DNA of 10,766 bases from NCBI GenBank assembly GCA_900320235.1, contig ONRO01000029.1:1-10766 (forward strand), read 5' to 3'. The notes under the pieces were generated by a model that was given only the letters and a program-made list of their open reading frames with translations, searched no databases and was not told the DNA's origin. The translations under genes were made by a program, and so were the position numbers. This DNA comes from an uncultured Eubacteriales bacterium (GTDB lineage Bacteria > Bacillota > Clostridia > Oscillospirales > Acutalibacteraceae). Positions 1-6,965 of the stretch are shown here, piece after piece; within the stretch, counting starts at the first letter, position 1, and each line of letters begins with the position of its first letter.

Positions 1-1034
1 CCAAGTCATCCACACCTGCTCTTGAGGGAATACTCGTCAAGGCAGAAAACAACAGCCTGCAGCTTTTCGGATATGACCTCGATATATGTATAACAACAAC
101 AATAGATGCATCTGTCAGAGAAGAGGGTGCTGCAATAATCACAGCAAGACTGTTTGCTGAAATAATAAGAAAACTTCCTGAAGATAATATCAGGATAGAA
201 GTTGATGAAAAAAATATTGTCTATATCACAAGCGGCAGAGTGGATTATAAGATAATAGGAATGCCTGCAGGTGATTATCCGGAAATTCCTGCTATCAGAA
301 GCACAGATACAGTAAGAATCGACGGCGAAACTCTCAGCTCAATGATAAGACAGACTATATATGCAGTTTCTGACAATGATATAAAACCTGCACATAAGGG
401 CTCGCTTTTTGAAATAGAAGAAGGCTGTATCAGGATAATCTCGGTTGACGGTTATCGTCTTGCAATAAGAACTGAAAAAATTGACTATGAGGGGGACAAG
501 ACCTTTATAGTACCGGGAAAATCCCTGCTTGAGGTGCTGAAGCTTATAACAGAGGAAACAAAAAACATCGATATTATCGCAAGCGGCAGACATATAATAT
601 TCAAGATCGGTTCATACAGTATAATATCAAGACTTATAGACGGGGAATTCATGAATTACAAAAGCTCGATTCCGAAGATCCACTCTACAAAGCTCAAGGT
701 AAACACAAGAAAATTCATAAATGCGATCGAAAGAATGTCGCTGCTGCTGACAGATAAAATGAAAAGCCCGATAAGATGCCTTATTGATGACAGCATGATA
801 AAAACAAGCTGTAATACACCGCTCGGAAATGCAAATGATGAAATTGAAGCAGTAATCGAGGGCGAAGGTGTTGAAATCGGCTTCAATAACCGTTTTCTGC
901 TTGATGCACTGAGATACAGCGAAACCGATGAGGTAAATCTGTCACTCAACGGTGCACTCAGTCCGATGGTAGTGACTCCGACAGAGGGAGACAGCTTTCT
1001 GTTCCTTCTGCTGCCGATGAGGTTGACAAGATGA
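1..1034 (+). CDS. dnaN: DNA polymerase III beta subunit (sliding clamp), 5'-truncated by window edge
   Basis: This is the ring-shaped clamp that encircles DNA, tethers the replicative polymerase and recruits repair factors. The reading frame is open from base 3, so 343 residues are visible. Family members have about 365-380 residues, so roughly the first 25-35 are outside the window. A GTG at 240 begins an internal open stretch but is not the start, because conserved clamp sequence lies upstream of it (TPALEGILV, GYDLD, IIRKLPED). Downstream come SGRVDYKIIG and DYPEIP in domain 1, SVDGYRLA and VPGKSLLEV in domain 2, LIDGEFMNYKSSIPK, and IGFNNRFLLDALRY in domain 3. The C-terminus reads LLLPMRLTR, close to the usual MPMRL ending with two or three extra residues. 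The stop overlaps the yaaA start (ATGA), which suggests translational coupling. dnaA is normally just upstream. Identification is secure. Confidence 0.97.
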   Translation, partial: KSSTPALEGILVKAENNSLQLFGYDLDICITTTIDASVREEGAAIITARLFAEIIRKLPEDNIRIEVDEKNIVYITSGRVDYKIIGMPAGDYPEIPAIRSTDTVRIDGETLSSMIRQTIYAVSDNDIKPAHKGSLFEIEEGCIRIISVDGYRLAIRTEKIDYEGDKTFIVPGKSLLEVLKLITEETKNIDIIASGRHIIFKIGSYSIISRLIDGEFMNYKSSIPKIHSTKLKVNTRKFINAIERMSLLLTDKMKSPIRCLIDDSMIKTSCNTPLGNANDEIEAVIEGEGVEIGFNNRFLLDALRYSETDEVNLSLNGALSPMVVTPTEGDSFLFLLLPMRLTR

Positions 1035-1249
1035 ACAAGGAAAAAATAAAAATCAAGGAAACAGAAGAATATATCCGTCTGGATAACCTTCTGAAGCTTT
1101 CAGGTGCCGCTGAAACCGGCGGACATGCAAAGCTCGTTATACAAAACGGTGAGGTGAAGGTGAACGGCGAGGTCTGCACAATGAGAGGAAAAAAGCTCAG
1201 AAGAGGAGACTGTGCCGAATTTGACGGAGCTGTTTTTGAGGTGTGCTGA
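1031..1249 (+). CDS. yaaA: S4-domain RNA-binding protein YaaA (YbcJ-like)
   Basis: This is a 72-residue single-domain protein made almost wholly of an S4 RNA-binding fold. The hallmarks are EYIRLDNLLKLSGAAETGG at residues 13-31, then HAKLVIQNGEVKVNGEV and the RGKKLRRGD loop near residues 52-60. The family sits between dnaN and recF in many Bacillota. Its RNA target is not firmly established, and a role in ribosome or RNA binding is inferred from the S4 fold. The ATG is embedded in the dnaN stop (ATGA), so translation is probably coupled. Its stop is one base before the recF TTG start, and its last codons contain the recF ribosome binding site. Length and motif agree with the family, with no sign of truncation. 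Confidence 0.93.
   Translation: MNKEKIKIKETEEYIRLDNLLKLSGAAETGGHAKLVIQNGEVKVNGEVCTMRGKKLRRGDCAEFDGAVFEVC
1238..1243 (+). promoter_or_regulatory. Ribosome binding site deciding the recF TTG start
   Basis: GAGGTG lies inside the last codons of yaaA, 7 bases before TTG at 1251. It supports the TTG rather than the GTG at 1212, which would add 13 residues that do not resemble a RecF N-terminus. Confidence 0.75.
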
Positions 1250-1250
1250 T

Positions 1251-2345
1251 TTGTATTTGAAGCAAATTGAATTCAGAAATTACAGAAATCTGGAAAACTC
1301 ATGTTTTGAACCTGTGAAAGGAATCAATGTCATATACGGAAGCAACGCTCAGGGAAAAACCAATCTGATCGAATGTATATGGCTTTTTACGGGAGGAAGA
1401 TCCTTCAGAGGCTCCAAGGAAAAGGAGATAATAGCCTTCGGAAAGGATAAGGCTTTTATCAGTGCCTCTTTCAATACCGAGGGCAGAGATCAGAAACTTG
1501 AAATTTCAATAGAAAAAGGAAAAAGAAAAGCGTCACTTAACGGAATACCGAGAAAATATCTTTCTGAGATAGTCGGAAAATTCTGTGCAGTAGTTTTTTC
1601 TCCGGATCATCTGACGCTGATAAAAAACGGTCCTGATGAAAGAAGAGGCTTTATAGACGCAGCAATCTGTCAGACAGACCCGATGTATGCCGCAAGACTG
1701 TCAAGATATAAGAAAACTCTGAATGAAAGAAATAATCTGCTCAAATCAATTTTGCGGAATCCTTCACTCAGGGATACACTTTCAGTCTGGGATGAGGCAC
1801 TTGCGGATTCAGGCTCAAAGGTTGCAATCGAAAGAGCTAAATATATAGAAAAACTCTGCTTTCCGGCTGTTGCATTCTATGACGGGATAAGCAGAGGAAA
1901 AGAAAAAATGACGCTTGAATACAGAATGAACTGTAAGGCGGAAAACCGCTATGATATCGGAGAAATATATGAGAAAACACTTCTTGCACTGAAAAACAGA
2001 CATGAAGAGGATATTTTATGCGGATATACAAATTCAGGTGTCCACAGGGACGATATTGTGATAAAAATAAATGGCAGGGATGCTAAAAGCTTCGGCTCAC
2101 AGGGACAGCAGCGTTCTGCTGTTCTTTCAATGAAGCTTGCAGAGGCTGCAGTTCTCGGAAAGGAAAAAGGAGAAAGTCCGGTCATACTTCTTGATGATGT
2201 CTTGAGCGAGCTTGATCCCTCAAGACAGAATTTCCTGCTGACAAAACTCAGCGGAATGCAGGTGTTCATAACCTGCTGTGAAAAGAATACCTATGCCGAA
2301 AATGTGATCTGCGTCAGTGAGGGCAGGATTACTGCGGAGGAATAG
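1251..2345 (+). CDS. recF: DNA replication and repair protein RecF
   Basis: RecF is an SMC-like ABC ATPase that, with RecO and RecR, loads RecA at single-strand gaps and stalled forks. With the TTG start the protein is 364 residues, the usual family length. Its N-terminus, MYLKQIEFRNYRNLE, matches the family pattern in which an aromatic-rich strand is followed by YRN. Walker A is GSNAQGKT at residues 30-37. A SGVHRDDI segment, corresponding to the family's SGPHRDD, precedes the ABC signature region FGSQGQQRS at 281-289. Walker B and the D-loop are VILLDDVLSELD starting near 311, with Asp315-Asp316. The start is an uncommon TTG, chosen because GAGGTG lies 7 bases upstream and the longer GTG start at 1212 would overlap yaaA by 38 bases. 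It probably shares a transcript with dnaN and yaaA. All expected ATPase motifs are intact. Confidence 0.96.
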   Translation: MYLKQIEFRNYRNLENSCFEPVKGINVIYGSNAQGKTNLIECIWLFTGGRSFRGSKEKEIIAFGKDKAFISASFNTEGRDQKLEISIEKGKRKASLNGIPRKYLSEIVGKFCAVVFSPDHLTLIKNGPDERRGFIDAAICQTDPMYAARLSRYKKTLNERNNLLKSILRNPSLRDTLSVWDEALADSGSKVAIERAKYIEKLCFPAVAFYDGISRGKEKMTLEYRMNCKAENRYDIGEIYEKTLLALKNRHEEDILCGYTNSGVHRDDIVIKINGRDAKSFGSQGQQRSAVLSMKLAEAAVLGKEKGESPVILLDDVLSELDPSRQNFLLTKLSGMQVFITCCEKNTYAENVICVSEGRITAEE

Positions 2346-2346
2346 T

Positions 2347-2598
2347 ATGTATATCCATATAGGAGGAAATAAGGTGCTGAATACAAGGGATATCGTCGGG
2401 ATATTCGATCTCGATAATTCCACATTGTCTTACAGGACAAGAGATTTTCTTGCAAAGGCACAAAAAGAAGGAAGAATAATCAATGTCTCACAGGACCTGC
2501 CGAAATCATTCATAATCTGCAGGGAAAACGGCGAGCATAAAATATATATATGTCAGTTTTCACCAATGACAATTATTAAAAGAACTGATAAAAGATAA
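2347..2598 (+). CDS. remB: RemB/YaaB-type DUF370 regulator
   Basis: This is an 83-residue protein of the RemA/RemB (DUF370, 'extracellular matrix regulatory') family. The diagnostic N-terminus is MYIHIGGNKVLNTRDIVGIF, followed by DLDNST and a C-terminal strand pair ending near FSPMTIIKR. The family's RemA is known in Bacillus subtilis as a DNA-binding activator of biofilm and osmoprotection genes. RemB (YaaB) is encoded between recF and gyrB in that organism, the same position as here, so I use remB by synteny. ATG 2347 is chosen over an in-frame codon at 2317 because GGAGG (2336-2340) lies 6 bases before it and the family begins MY-IH. It lies 1 base after the recF stop. The function in this organism is inferred. 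Confidence 0.88.
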   Translation: MYIHIGGNKVLNTRDIVGIFDLDNSTLSYRTRDFLAKAQKEGRIINVSQDLPKSFIICRENGEHKIYICQFSPMTIIKRTDKR

Positions 2599-2626
2599 GG
2601 GGTATATGAAGAAAGGAAGGATCCCA

Positions 2627-3379
2627 ATGGCAAAAAGATTGCTTACAGAATGTCCGTACTGTCACAGAAAGGTGTCGTTTTTCGGTGCGGCAATACTGAA
2701 AACAAGAGGCGAACACTGCTGCTCAGGCTGTAAATGCATCTCCAATGTTGTAATTAACAAAACAATCTACGGAATCGCAAGTGCGGCGGTAGTATTATCG
2801 TTTCTGATACTATTCCTTTATTCAATGTTCGGGGATCATGGAAATATCTGGGGAATATTCTATGTTCTGGCACCGTTCCTCGTATTTTATCTGATCGTAC
2901 CGTATTTTGTAAGGCTTGAACCCTGCAATGACAAATCAGCAGTCAAGAAGCTTCACAGAAAAATAAGCCCTATACCTGAGGAAAAAACAGAAAGCTTCGT
3001 TCAGGAACAGCCTATCGATCTTGATATAGGCGATGACTTCAGCTCAAGCTTTATGAAGGTAAAAAGCAGTATCAAAAATGAACAGAACGAGGATCCCGAT
3101 TTTATAGACAGCAGGATTATTGATGAAAATGAACCTGTGGAGGATATCAGTTCAGGACTCGATATAGATATTACCGGAAGTATGAATAATACAGAGGATT
3201 ATGCTGAAATCGCTCAGCAGTCAGCTGAAGAGGAAACAGCTCAGGAAACAGCTGAGGATAATACACAGACAGATCAGTCACAGGAAACTCAGGCTGAATC
3301 TGATGAAAAGAAAGACGACGGAAAAGATGAAACAGCCAAAGGTGCAGATGTTTCATTTATTTTCGGAAACGGAAAATAA
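2627..3379 (+). CDS. Cysteine-rich (zinc-ribbon-like) two-helix membrane protein with long acidic tail
   Basis: I do not recognise a named gene. With the ATG at 2627 it is 250 residues. Three parts are visible. The first is a likely metal-binding knuckle, with Cys9-x2-Cys12 and Cys32-x2-Cys35 plus Cys31 and Cys37. The second is two hydrophobic helices at about 46-68 and 74-96. The third is a ~150-residue hydrophilic C-terminal region rich in Glu, Asp, Gln, Ser and Thr, with a low-complexity EETAQETAED stretch and a terminal SFIFGNGK. The CxxC-(19)-CxxC layout followed by helices resembles small Firmicutes CxxC-20-CxxC proteins, but this is a resemblance only. An upstream ATG (2606) is in frame, but AGGAAGG ends 6 bases before 2627 and fits better. 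It lies 28 bases after remB and 15 before the next, similarly built gene, suggesting duplication. A membrane-anchored adaptor is conceivable; function is unknown. Confidence 0.8.
   Translation: MAKRLLTECPYCHRKVSFFGAAILKTRGEHCCSGCKCISNVVINKTIYGIASAAVVLSFLILFLYSMFGDHGNIWGIFYVLAPFLVFYLIVPYFVRLEPCNDKSAVKKLHRKISPIPEEKTESFVQEQPIDLDIGDDFSSSFMKVKSSIKNEQNEDPDFIDSRIIDENEPVEDISSGLDIDITGSMNNTEDYAEIAQQSAEEETAQETAEDNTQTDQSQETQAESDEKKDDGKDETAKGADVSFIFGNGK
3231..3253 (+). repeat. Short 12-base-period direct repeat inside the acidic tail coding region
   Basis: AGGAAACAGCT occurs at 3231-3241 and again at 3243-3253, one base apart, giving a 12-base (four-codon) period that encodes the alternating EETA/QETA stretch. 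Looser copies of the same composition continue to about 3300. It looks like local slippage expansion within a disordered tail, not a mobile or regulatory repeat. Confidence 0.55.
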
Positions 3380-3382
3380 AAA

Positions 3383-3388
3383 GAGGTG
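3383..3388 (+). promoter_or_regulatory. Ribosome binding site deciding a TTG start
   Basis: GAGGTG ends 6 bases before TTG at 3395. An in-frame GTG at 3386 lies within this site and would lack its own Shine-Dalgarno sequence, so the TTG is the better start for the second cysteine-rich protein. Confidence 0.65.
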
Positions 3389-3394
3389 CAGATA

Positions 3395-3739
3395 TTGCTG
3401 AAATTGCCTGTTTGTCCTCATTGTAAGGCTGTTTACAGCTACAAGGAGGTAAAAAACATGAAGCAGGGCACAATGCTTTGCTATCATTGCAAAAAAAAAT
3501 TCAGCGTTAGCAAAACAAAAGGAAAGCTTTTGTTTATGTCAGCGGTCTGTCTGCTGCTTATCGCAGCAAATACGGCAATCATGGTAACAAGCGAAAATTT
3601 TGTTCCTGTAATAATAATGCTTGCCGATGCGGCGGTTATTACGGCAGCAATATTTATGCTTCCGCTTACGGTAAGATTCAGGGCGGAAAAATTTACCAAG
3701 TCGGAAAAACGTGAAAAGAAAAAAGAAAAGCGGCACTGA
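3395..3739 (+). CDS. Small cysteine-rich two-helix membrane protein with basic tail
   Basis: Unnamed; 114 residues from the TTG at 3395 (117 if GTG 3386 is used). The N-terminus has paired CxxC motifs, CPHC at 7-10 and CYHC at 29-32, separated by 18 residues. This is the pattern of a zinc ribbon or of the small CxxC-20-CxxC membrane protein group. Two hydrophobic helices follow at about 45-65 and 69-91. The last 20 or so residues are strongly basic, with a lysine/arginine run (KREKKKEKRH at the end). It has the same order of parts as the preceding gene (CxxC pairs, two helices, charged tail), but its tail has the opposite charge. The gap from the previous stop is 15 bases, so co-transcription is likely. 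Metal binding is inferred from the cysteines; no function is known to me. Confidence 0.78.
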   Translation: MLKLPVCPHCKAVYSYKEVKNMKQGTMLCYHCKKKFSVSKTKGKLLFMSAVCLLLIAANTAIMVTSENFVPVIIMLADAAVITAAIFMLPLTVRFRAEKFTKSEKREKKKEKRH

Positions 3740-3764
3740 AATGCAGCTTTTGAACTGTTTTATT

Positions 3765-3770
3765 TATAAT
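3765..3770 (+). promoter_or_regulatory. Candidate -10 box upstream of gyrB
   Basis: A perfect TATAAT lies in the 75-base gap between the cysteine-rich gene and gyrB, about 45 bases before the gyrB ATG. No good -35 sits at the normal 16-18 base spacing; a TTGAAC at 3750-3755 is only 9 bases away, too close. If real, this would give gyrB its own transcription in addition to read-through from the dnaN operon. Confidence 0.3.
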
Positions 3771-3814
3771 CAGGGCATATATTGTCCCCTCAGATAACGG
3801 AGGTAAGATCAGAA

Positions 3815-5785
3815 ATGGATAACATGGAAAATATCGGTTACGAGGAAAATAACGATATTTCGCAGACAGATGAAAAATACGGAGCCGATGAAATACAGGT
3901 TCTTGAGGGCCTTGAAGCAGTAAGAAAAAGACCGGGTATGTACATAGGTTCAACAGGACCGAGAGGACTGCATCATCTTGTATATGAGATCGTCGATAAC
4001 TCAATCGATGAGGCACTCGCAGGCTACTGTACAAAGATCGATGTTGAGATACTCCCCGGCAATATCATAAGAGTAAGCGATAACGGACGTGGTATCCCCG
4101 TAGGCATTCAGCCAAAGCTTGGAATCCCGGCTGTGACAGTCGTATTTACAGTTCTTCATGCAGGCGGAAAATTCGGCGGCGGCGGATATAAGGTCGCAGG
4201 CGGTCTGCACGGAGTTGGTGCGTCTGTTGTAAATGCACTTTCTGAATGGACAGAGGTAGAGGTCTTTGACGGAAGCAAAATCTATAAGCAGAGATTTGAA
4301 AGAGGAACTCAGGTAACTGAACTTCAGGAAATCGGTGAAACAGAAAGAAGAGGAACAGTCGTAAGCTTTAAGGCTGATCCGGAAATATTTACCGAAACAA
4401 CAGTCTATGACTATGAAACCCTTTCAATCAGACTTCGTGAACAGGCATTCCTCAACGCCGGAATACATATAGAGCTTAAAGATCTCAGAGATGAAAATGA
4501 AATAGTAAGCGATGATTTCTGCTATGAGGGCGGTGTATCAAGCTTTGTTGAATATGTGCATAAAAAACGCGGTCTTGATGTTATTCATCCCGATATAATG
4601 CATTTTACCGCAAAAAATGAGGACGATACGGCTTCAGCAGAAATCGCAATGCAGTATAACGACAGCTATAACGAGCTTTTGCTTTCATTTGCAAATAATA
4701 TACATACAAACGACGGCGGTACTCATGAAGAAGGCTTCAAAAGAGCACTCACCAGAGTAATGAACGATTATGCAAGAAAATTCAATATTCTCAAGGACGA
4801 GGATAAAAACCTCGGCGGAGAGGATATACGCGAGGGTCTGACAGCTGTAATAAGCGTCAAACTCAAGGACGCTCAGTTTGAAAGCCAGACAAAGGCAAAG
4901 CTTGGAAATACTTCAATAAGAACTCTTGTCGATAAGCTTATCAGCGAAAAGCTTGAGCAGTATCTTGAGGAAAATCCGGCAACTGCAAAGGCAATTTTTG
5001 AAAAGGCTCTTACTGCGGCAAGGGCAAGAGAGGCAGCAAGAAAGGCAAGGGATCTTGCAAGAAGAAAAACAGCAATGGAGGGAGCAGGTCTGCCCGGAAA
5101 GCTTGCTGACTGTCAGTCAAAGAATGTTGAAGAAACTGAAGTGTATATCGTAGAGGGAGATTCTGCGGGAGGTTCTGCAAAGAACGGCCGTGACAGACGC
5201 TTCCAGGCAATACTTCCGCTATGGGGTAAAATGCTGAATGTCGAAAAGGCAAGACTTGACCGTGTTTACGGAAATGATAAGCTAATGCCGGTAATTACAG
5301 CTCTTGGCTGCGGTATCGGTGACGAAATAGACCTCAGCAAGCTCAGATACGGAAAAATAATAATCATGGCCGATGCCGATGTAGACGGCTCTCATATCAG
5401 AACACTGATGCTGACATTTTTCTTCCGCTTTATGCGTCCGCTTATCGAGGAAGGCCATGTCTATATAGCTCAGCCGCCGCTTTACAGAATAACAAAGGGA
5501 AAAAATGACCATTACTATGCATATTCCGATGAGGAAAGAGATAAGATAATGTCTCAGATTGGCGGAAAATATGAGATACAAAGATATAAAGGTCTTGGTG
5601 AGATGGATCCGCAGCAGCTCTGGGAAACAACAATGGATCCTTCAACAAGAATAATGCTCAGGGTAGATATGGAGGACGCAGCAGCTGCTGATGAGGTATT
5701 CACAATACTTATGGGCGATAAGGTCGAACCAAGAAGAGAATTTATAGAGAAAAATGCAAAATATGTTCAGAATCTTGATGTATGA
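3815..5785 (+). CDS. gyrB: DNA gyrase subunit B
   Basis: GyrB is the ATPase/TOPRIM subunit of the A2B2 gyrase that introduces negative supercoils. It has 656 residues from ATG 3815, close to the roughly 640 of Gram-positive homologues, with no large insertion. The GHKL ATPase has RKRPGMYIGS (37-46), catalytic Glu58 and Asn62 in YEIVDNSIDEA, DNGRGIP (89-95) and GGLHGVG (129-135). The TOPRIM domain has EGDSAGG (Glu447, Asp449) and DADVDG with Asp520, Asp522 and Asp524. The C-terminal segment contains QRYKGLGEMDPQQLW, needed for GyrA contact. The residue matching E. coli Lys447 is Trp470 (LPLWGK). The start is set by GGAGG at 3799-3803, about 11 bases upstream; an in-frame TTG at 3782 lacks support and a second ATG at 3824 is possible. 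The first 20 or so residues are an acidic, probably flexible lead. Confidence 0.97.
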   Translation: MDNMENIGYEENNDISQTDEKYGADEIQVLEGLEAVRKRPGMYIGSTGPRGLHHLVYEIVDNSIDEALAGYCTKIDVEILPGNIIRVSDNGRGIPVGIQPKLGIPAVTVVFTVLHAGGKFGGGGYKVAGGLHGVGASVVNALSEWTEVEVFDGSKIYKQRFERGTQVTELQEIGETERRGTVVSFKADPEIFTETTVYDYETLSIRLREQAFLNAGIHIELKDLRDENEIVSDDFCYEGGVSSFVEYVHKKRGLDVIHPDIMHFTAKNEDDTASAEIAMQYNDSYNELLLSFANNIHTNDGGTHEEGFKRALTRVMNDYARKFNILKDEDKNLGGEDIREGLTAVISVKLKDAQFESQTKAKLGNTSIRTLVDKLISEKLEQYLEENPATAKAIFEKALTAARAREAARKARDLARRKTAMEGAGLPGKLADCQSKNVEETEVYIVEGDSAGGSAKNGRDRRFQAILPLWGKMLNVEKARLDRVYGNDKLMPVITALGCGIGDEIDLSKLRYGKIIIMADADVDGSHIRTLMLTFFFRFMRPLIEEGHVYIAQPPLYRITKGKNDHYYAYSDEERDKIMSQIGGKYEIQRYKGLGEMDPQQLWETTMDPSTRIMLRVDMEDAAAADEVFTILMGDKVEPRREFIEKNAKYVQNLDV

Positions 5786-5804
5786 TTTCTGACAGTAAGC
5801 CCGT

Positions 5805-5818
5805 GACATGAAAATGTC
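5805..5818 (+). other. Small hairpin with GAAA tetraloop between gyrB and the next gene
   Basis: GACAT-GAAA-ATGTC forms a perfect 5-base-pair stem with a GNRA-type loop in the 65-base gap after gyrB. No T-run follows, so it is not an intrinsic terminator. It could act in mRNA processing or stability, or be chance. Confidence 0.35.
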
Positions 5819-5850
5819 CGTCTGGTATGAGCTTTGAAAGGAACAGATAA

Positions 5851-6531
5851 ATGAGCGATAACGACAGTATTAAGCCTTCGGGCGAAAGTGAAGATGAAAA
5901 AGAAATCAAGGATATAGTCAAGGAACTTGAAAATGCTGAAAATGAGGATAATCCGGAATGGGACGGAACTCAGGGAGAGCTTGTCAGCGATGATGATGCA
6001 GAGGAATATGAAATTCCGGAAACAGGCTATAAAATATCCTATGTTCTGACTCAGGAGGAAATGTACAAATGTCTTTATCACAGCAATATGTTCAAGACAA
6101 AGGGAACAAGGGCAGTTATTCAGAGTGTTATCCTCGGGATCGCTGCTGTGATATTCTTCGTGATATATTTTACGACAAATTCCCAGTATAACAAGTATAA
6201 TATTGTTTTCGGAATAATCTGTCTGCTGACAATAGCCGCAATATGGATAGTGCCGCATCTGTATCTGAAGAATATGTCAAGAATAATGGCTGACGGAAAG
6301 ACAATTGAGGCAGAAATCTATCCGACACATATCGATATAGGCAGAAATGACGGAAAATGGAGCATCGAGCTTGACGGAAGTGCTCAGATACAGGAATTTG
6401 ACAATATCATAATGATATTCACAGATCATGACAGGGCTTTTGCAATTCCTGAAAGAGTGATCGAGCCTGATGTATACAATGAGATCAGGGCGATACTGAT
6501 GTCAGGAACAGAACCTGATGAGGAAGAATGA
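5851..6531 (+). CDS. YcxB-like two-helix membrane protein with acidic N- and C-termini
   Basis: A 226-residue protein with no gene name that I recognise. The first ~57 residues are hydrophilic and very acidic (an EIKDIVKELENAENEDN stretch may be helical). A short strand-rich segment, YKISYVLTQEEMYKCLYHS, precedes two membrane helices at about 88-108 and 116-138. The C-terminal cytoplasmic region (about 145-218) alternates short strands (IEAEIYPTHIDIG, KWSIELDGSAQIQEFDNIIMIF, AFAIPERVI). This matches the layout of YcxB-like C-terminal domain proteins, where a PH-like beta fold follows two helices. Their biochemical role is unknown. It ends with an acidic EPDEEE. The ATG at 5851 has AAAGGA (5837-5842) 8 bases upstream. 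It follows gyrB by 65 bases and is separated from the thioesterase by a single base, so it heads a tight cassette. Confidence 0.82.
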   Translation: MSDNDSIKPSGESEDEKEIKDIVKELENAENEDNPEWDGTQGELVSDDDAEEYEIPETGYKISYVLTQEEMYKCLYHSNMFKTKGTRAVIQSVILGIAAVIFFVIYFTTNSQYNKYNIVFGIICLLTIAAIWIVPHLYLKNMSRIMADGKTIEAEIYPTHIDIGRNDGKWSIELDGSAQIQEFDNIIMIFTDHDRAFAIPERVIEPDVYNEIRAILMSGTEPDEEE

Positions 6532-6532
6532 A

Positions 6533-6961
6533 ATGGAAAAGATAAACAGACTTGAAATAACCGCCCGCTATGCGGAAACTGATATGATGGGAATAATACA
6601 TCATTCGGTCTATCCGGTATGGTTTGAAGCGGCAAGAACAGAATTTATAAAAATGACAGGCATTACATACAGTGAGCTTGAAAAGCAGGGAATAATGCTG
6701 CCGCTTTCCGAGCTTTGTTGCAAATATATCCTTCCGCTTCATTATGAGGACAGGGTGATAGTTGAAACAAGAATTTCTTCAATGTCATTTGCAAAAATAG
6801 AATTCTCATACAGAGTAATGCATGAAGGAAATGTAACGGCAGAAGGAAAAACACTCCACGGCTTTGTTGACAGTAAAACCTTCCGGCCGGTCAGCCTGAA
6901 AAAGGTCAGACCTGAGCTTTATGAAAAGCTGAAGGAAGCAGAAACAACTGATTGGTGTTGA
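6533..6961 (+). CDS. Acyl-CoA thioesterase, 4HBT hotdog fold (YbgC/FadM type)
   Basis: A 142-residue hotdog-fold enzyme predicted to hydrolyse acyl-CoA or acyl-ACP thioesters. The active-site signature is ARYAETDMMGIIHHSVY at residues 11-27, with Asp17 as the catalytic acid/nucleophile in the position seen in the YbgC/4-hydroxybenzoyl-CoA thioesterase family. It is followed by PVWFEAARTEFI, the start of the central hotdog helix. Later strands include VETRISSMSFAKIEFSYRV and TAEGKTLHGFVD. Full length for the family. The start at 6533 has AGGAAG (6521-6526) 6 bases upstream. An in-frame ATG at 6518 overlapping the previous gene is also possible, with AGGAA 9 bases before it. It sits between membrane-protein genes, 1 base after one and 4 before the next. 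The substrate cannot be told from sequence. Confidence 0.92.
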   Translation: MEKINRLEITARYAETDMMGIIHHSVYPVWFEAARTEFIKMTGITYSELEKQGIMLPLSELCCKYILPLHYEDRVIVETRISSMSFAKIEFSYRVMHEGNVTAEGKTLHGFVDSKTFRPVSLKKVRPELYEKLKEAETTDWC

Positions 6962-6965
6962 TAAA

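Noticed and set aside
1212..1250. RecF start at GTG 1212
   Set aside because: It would overlap yaaA by 38 bases and add residues unlike any RecF N-terminus; TTG 1251 has a proper ribosome site.
2038..2048. Sequence resembling a DnaA box core (TCCACAGGG) in recF
   Set aside because: It does not match TTATNCACA well, stands alone, and lies in coding sequence. I see no DnaA-box cluster, so no origin is called here.
3771..3788. Weak hairpin GGGCA/TGTCCC before gyrB as an attenuator
   Set aside because: It has a short stem with a bulge and no T-run, so it is not convincing as a regulatory structure.
5222..5224. Acquired fluoroquinolone resistance mutation in GyrB
   Set aside because: The Trp sits in an otherwise intact, coherent segment and is likely lineage-typical; GyrA Ser87 and Asp91 are sensitive-type, so there is no sign of drug selection.
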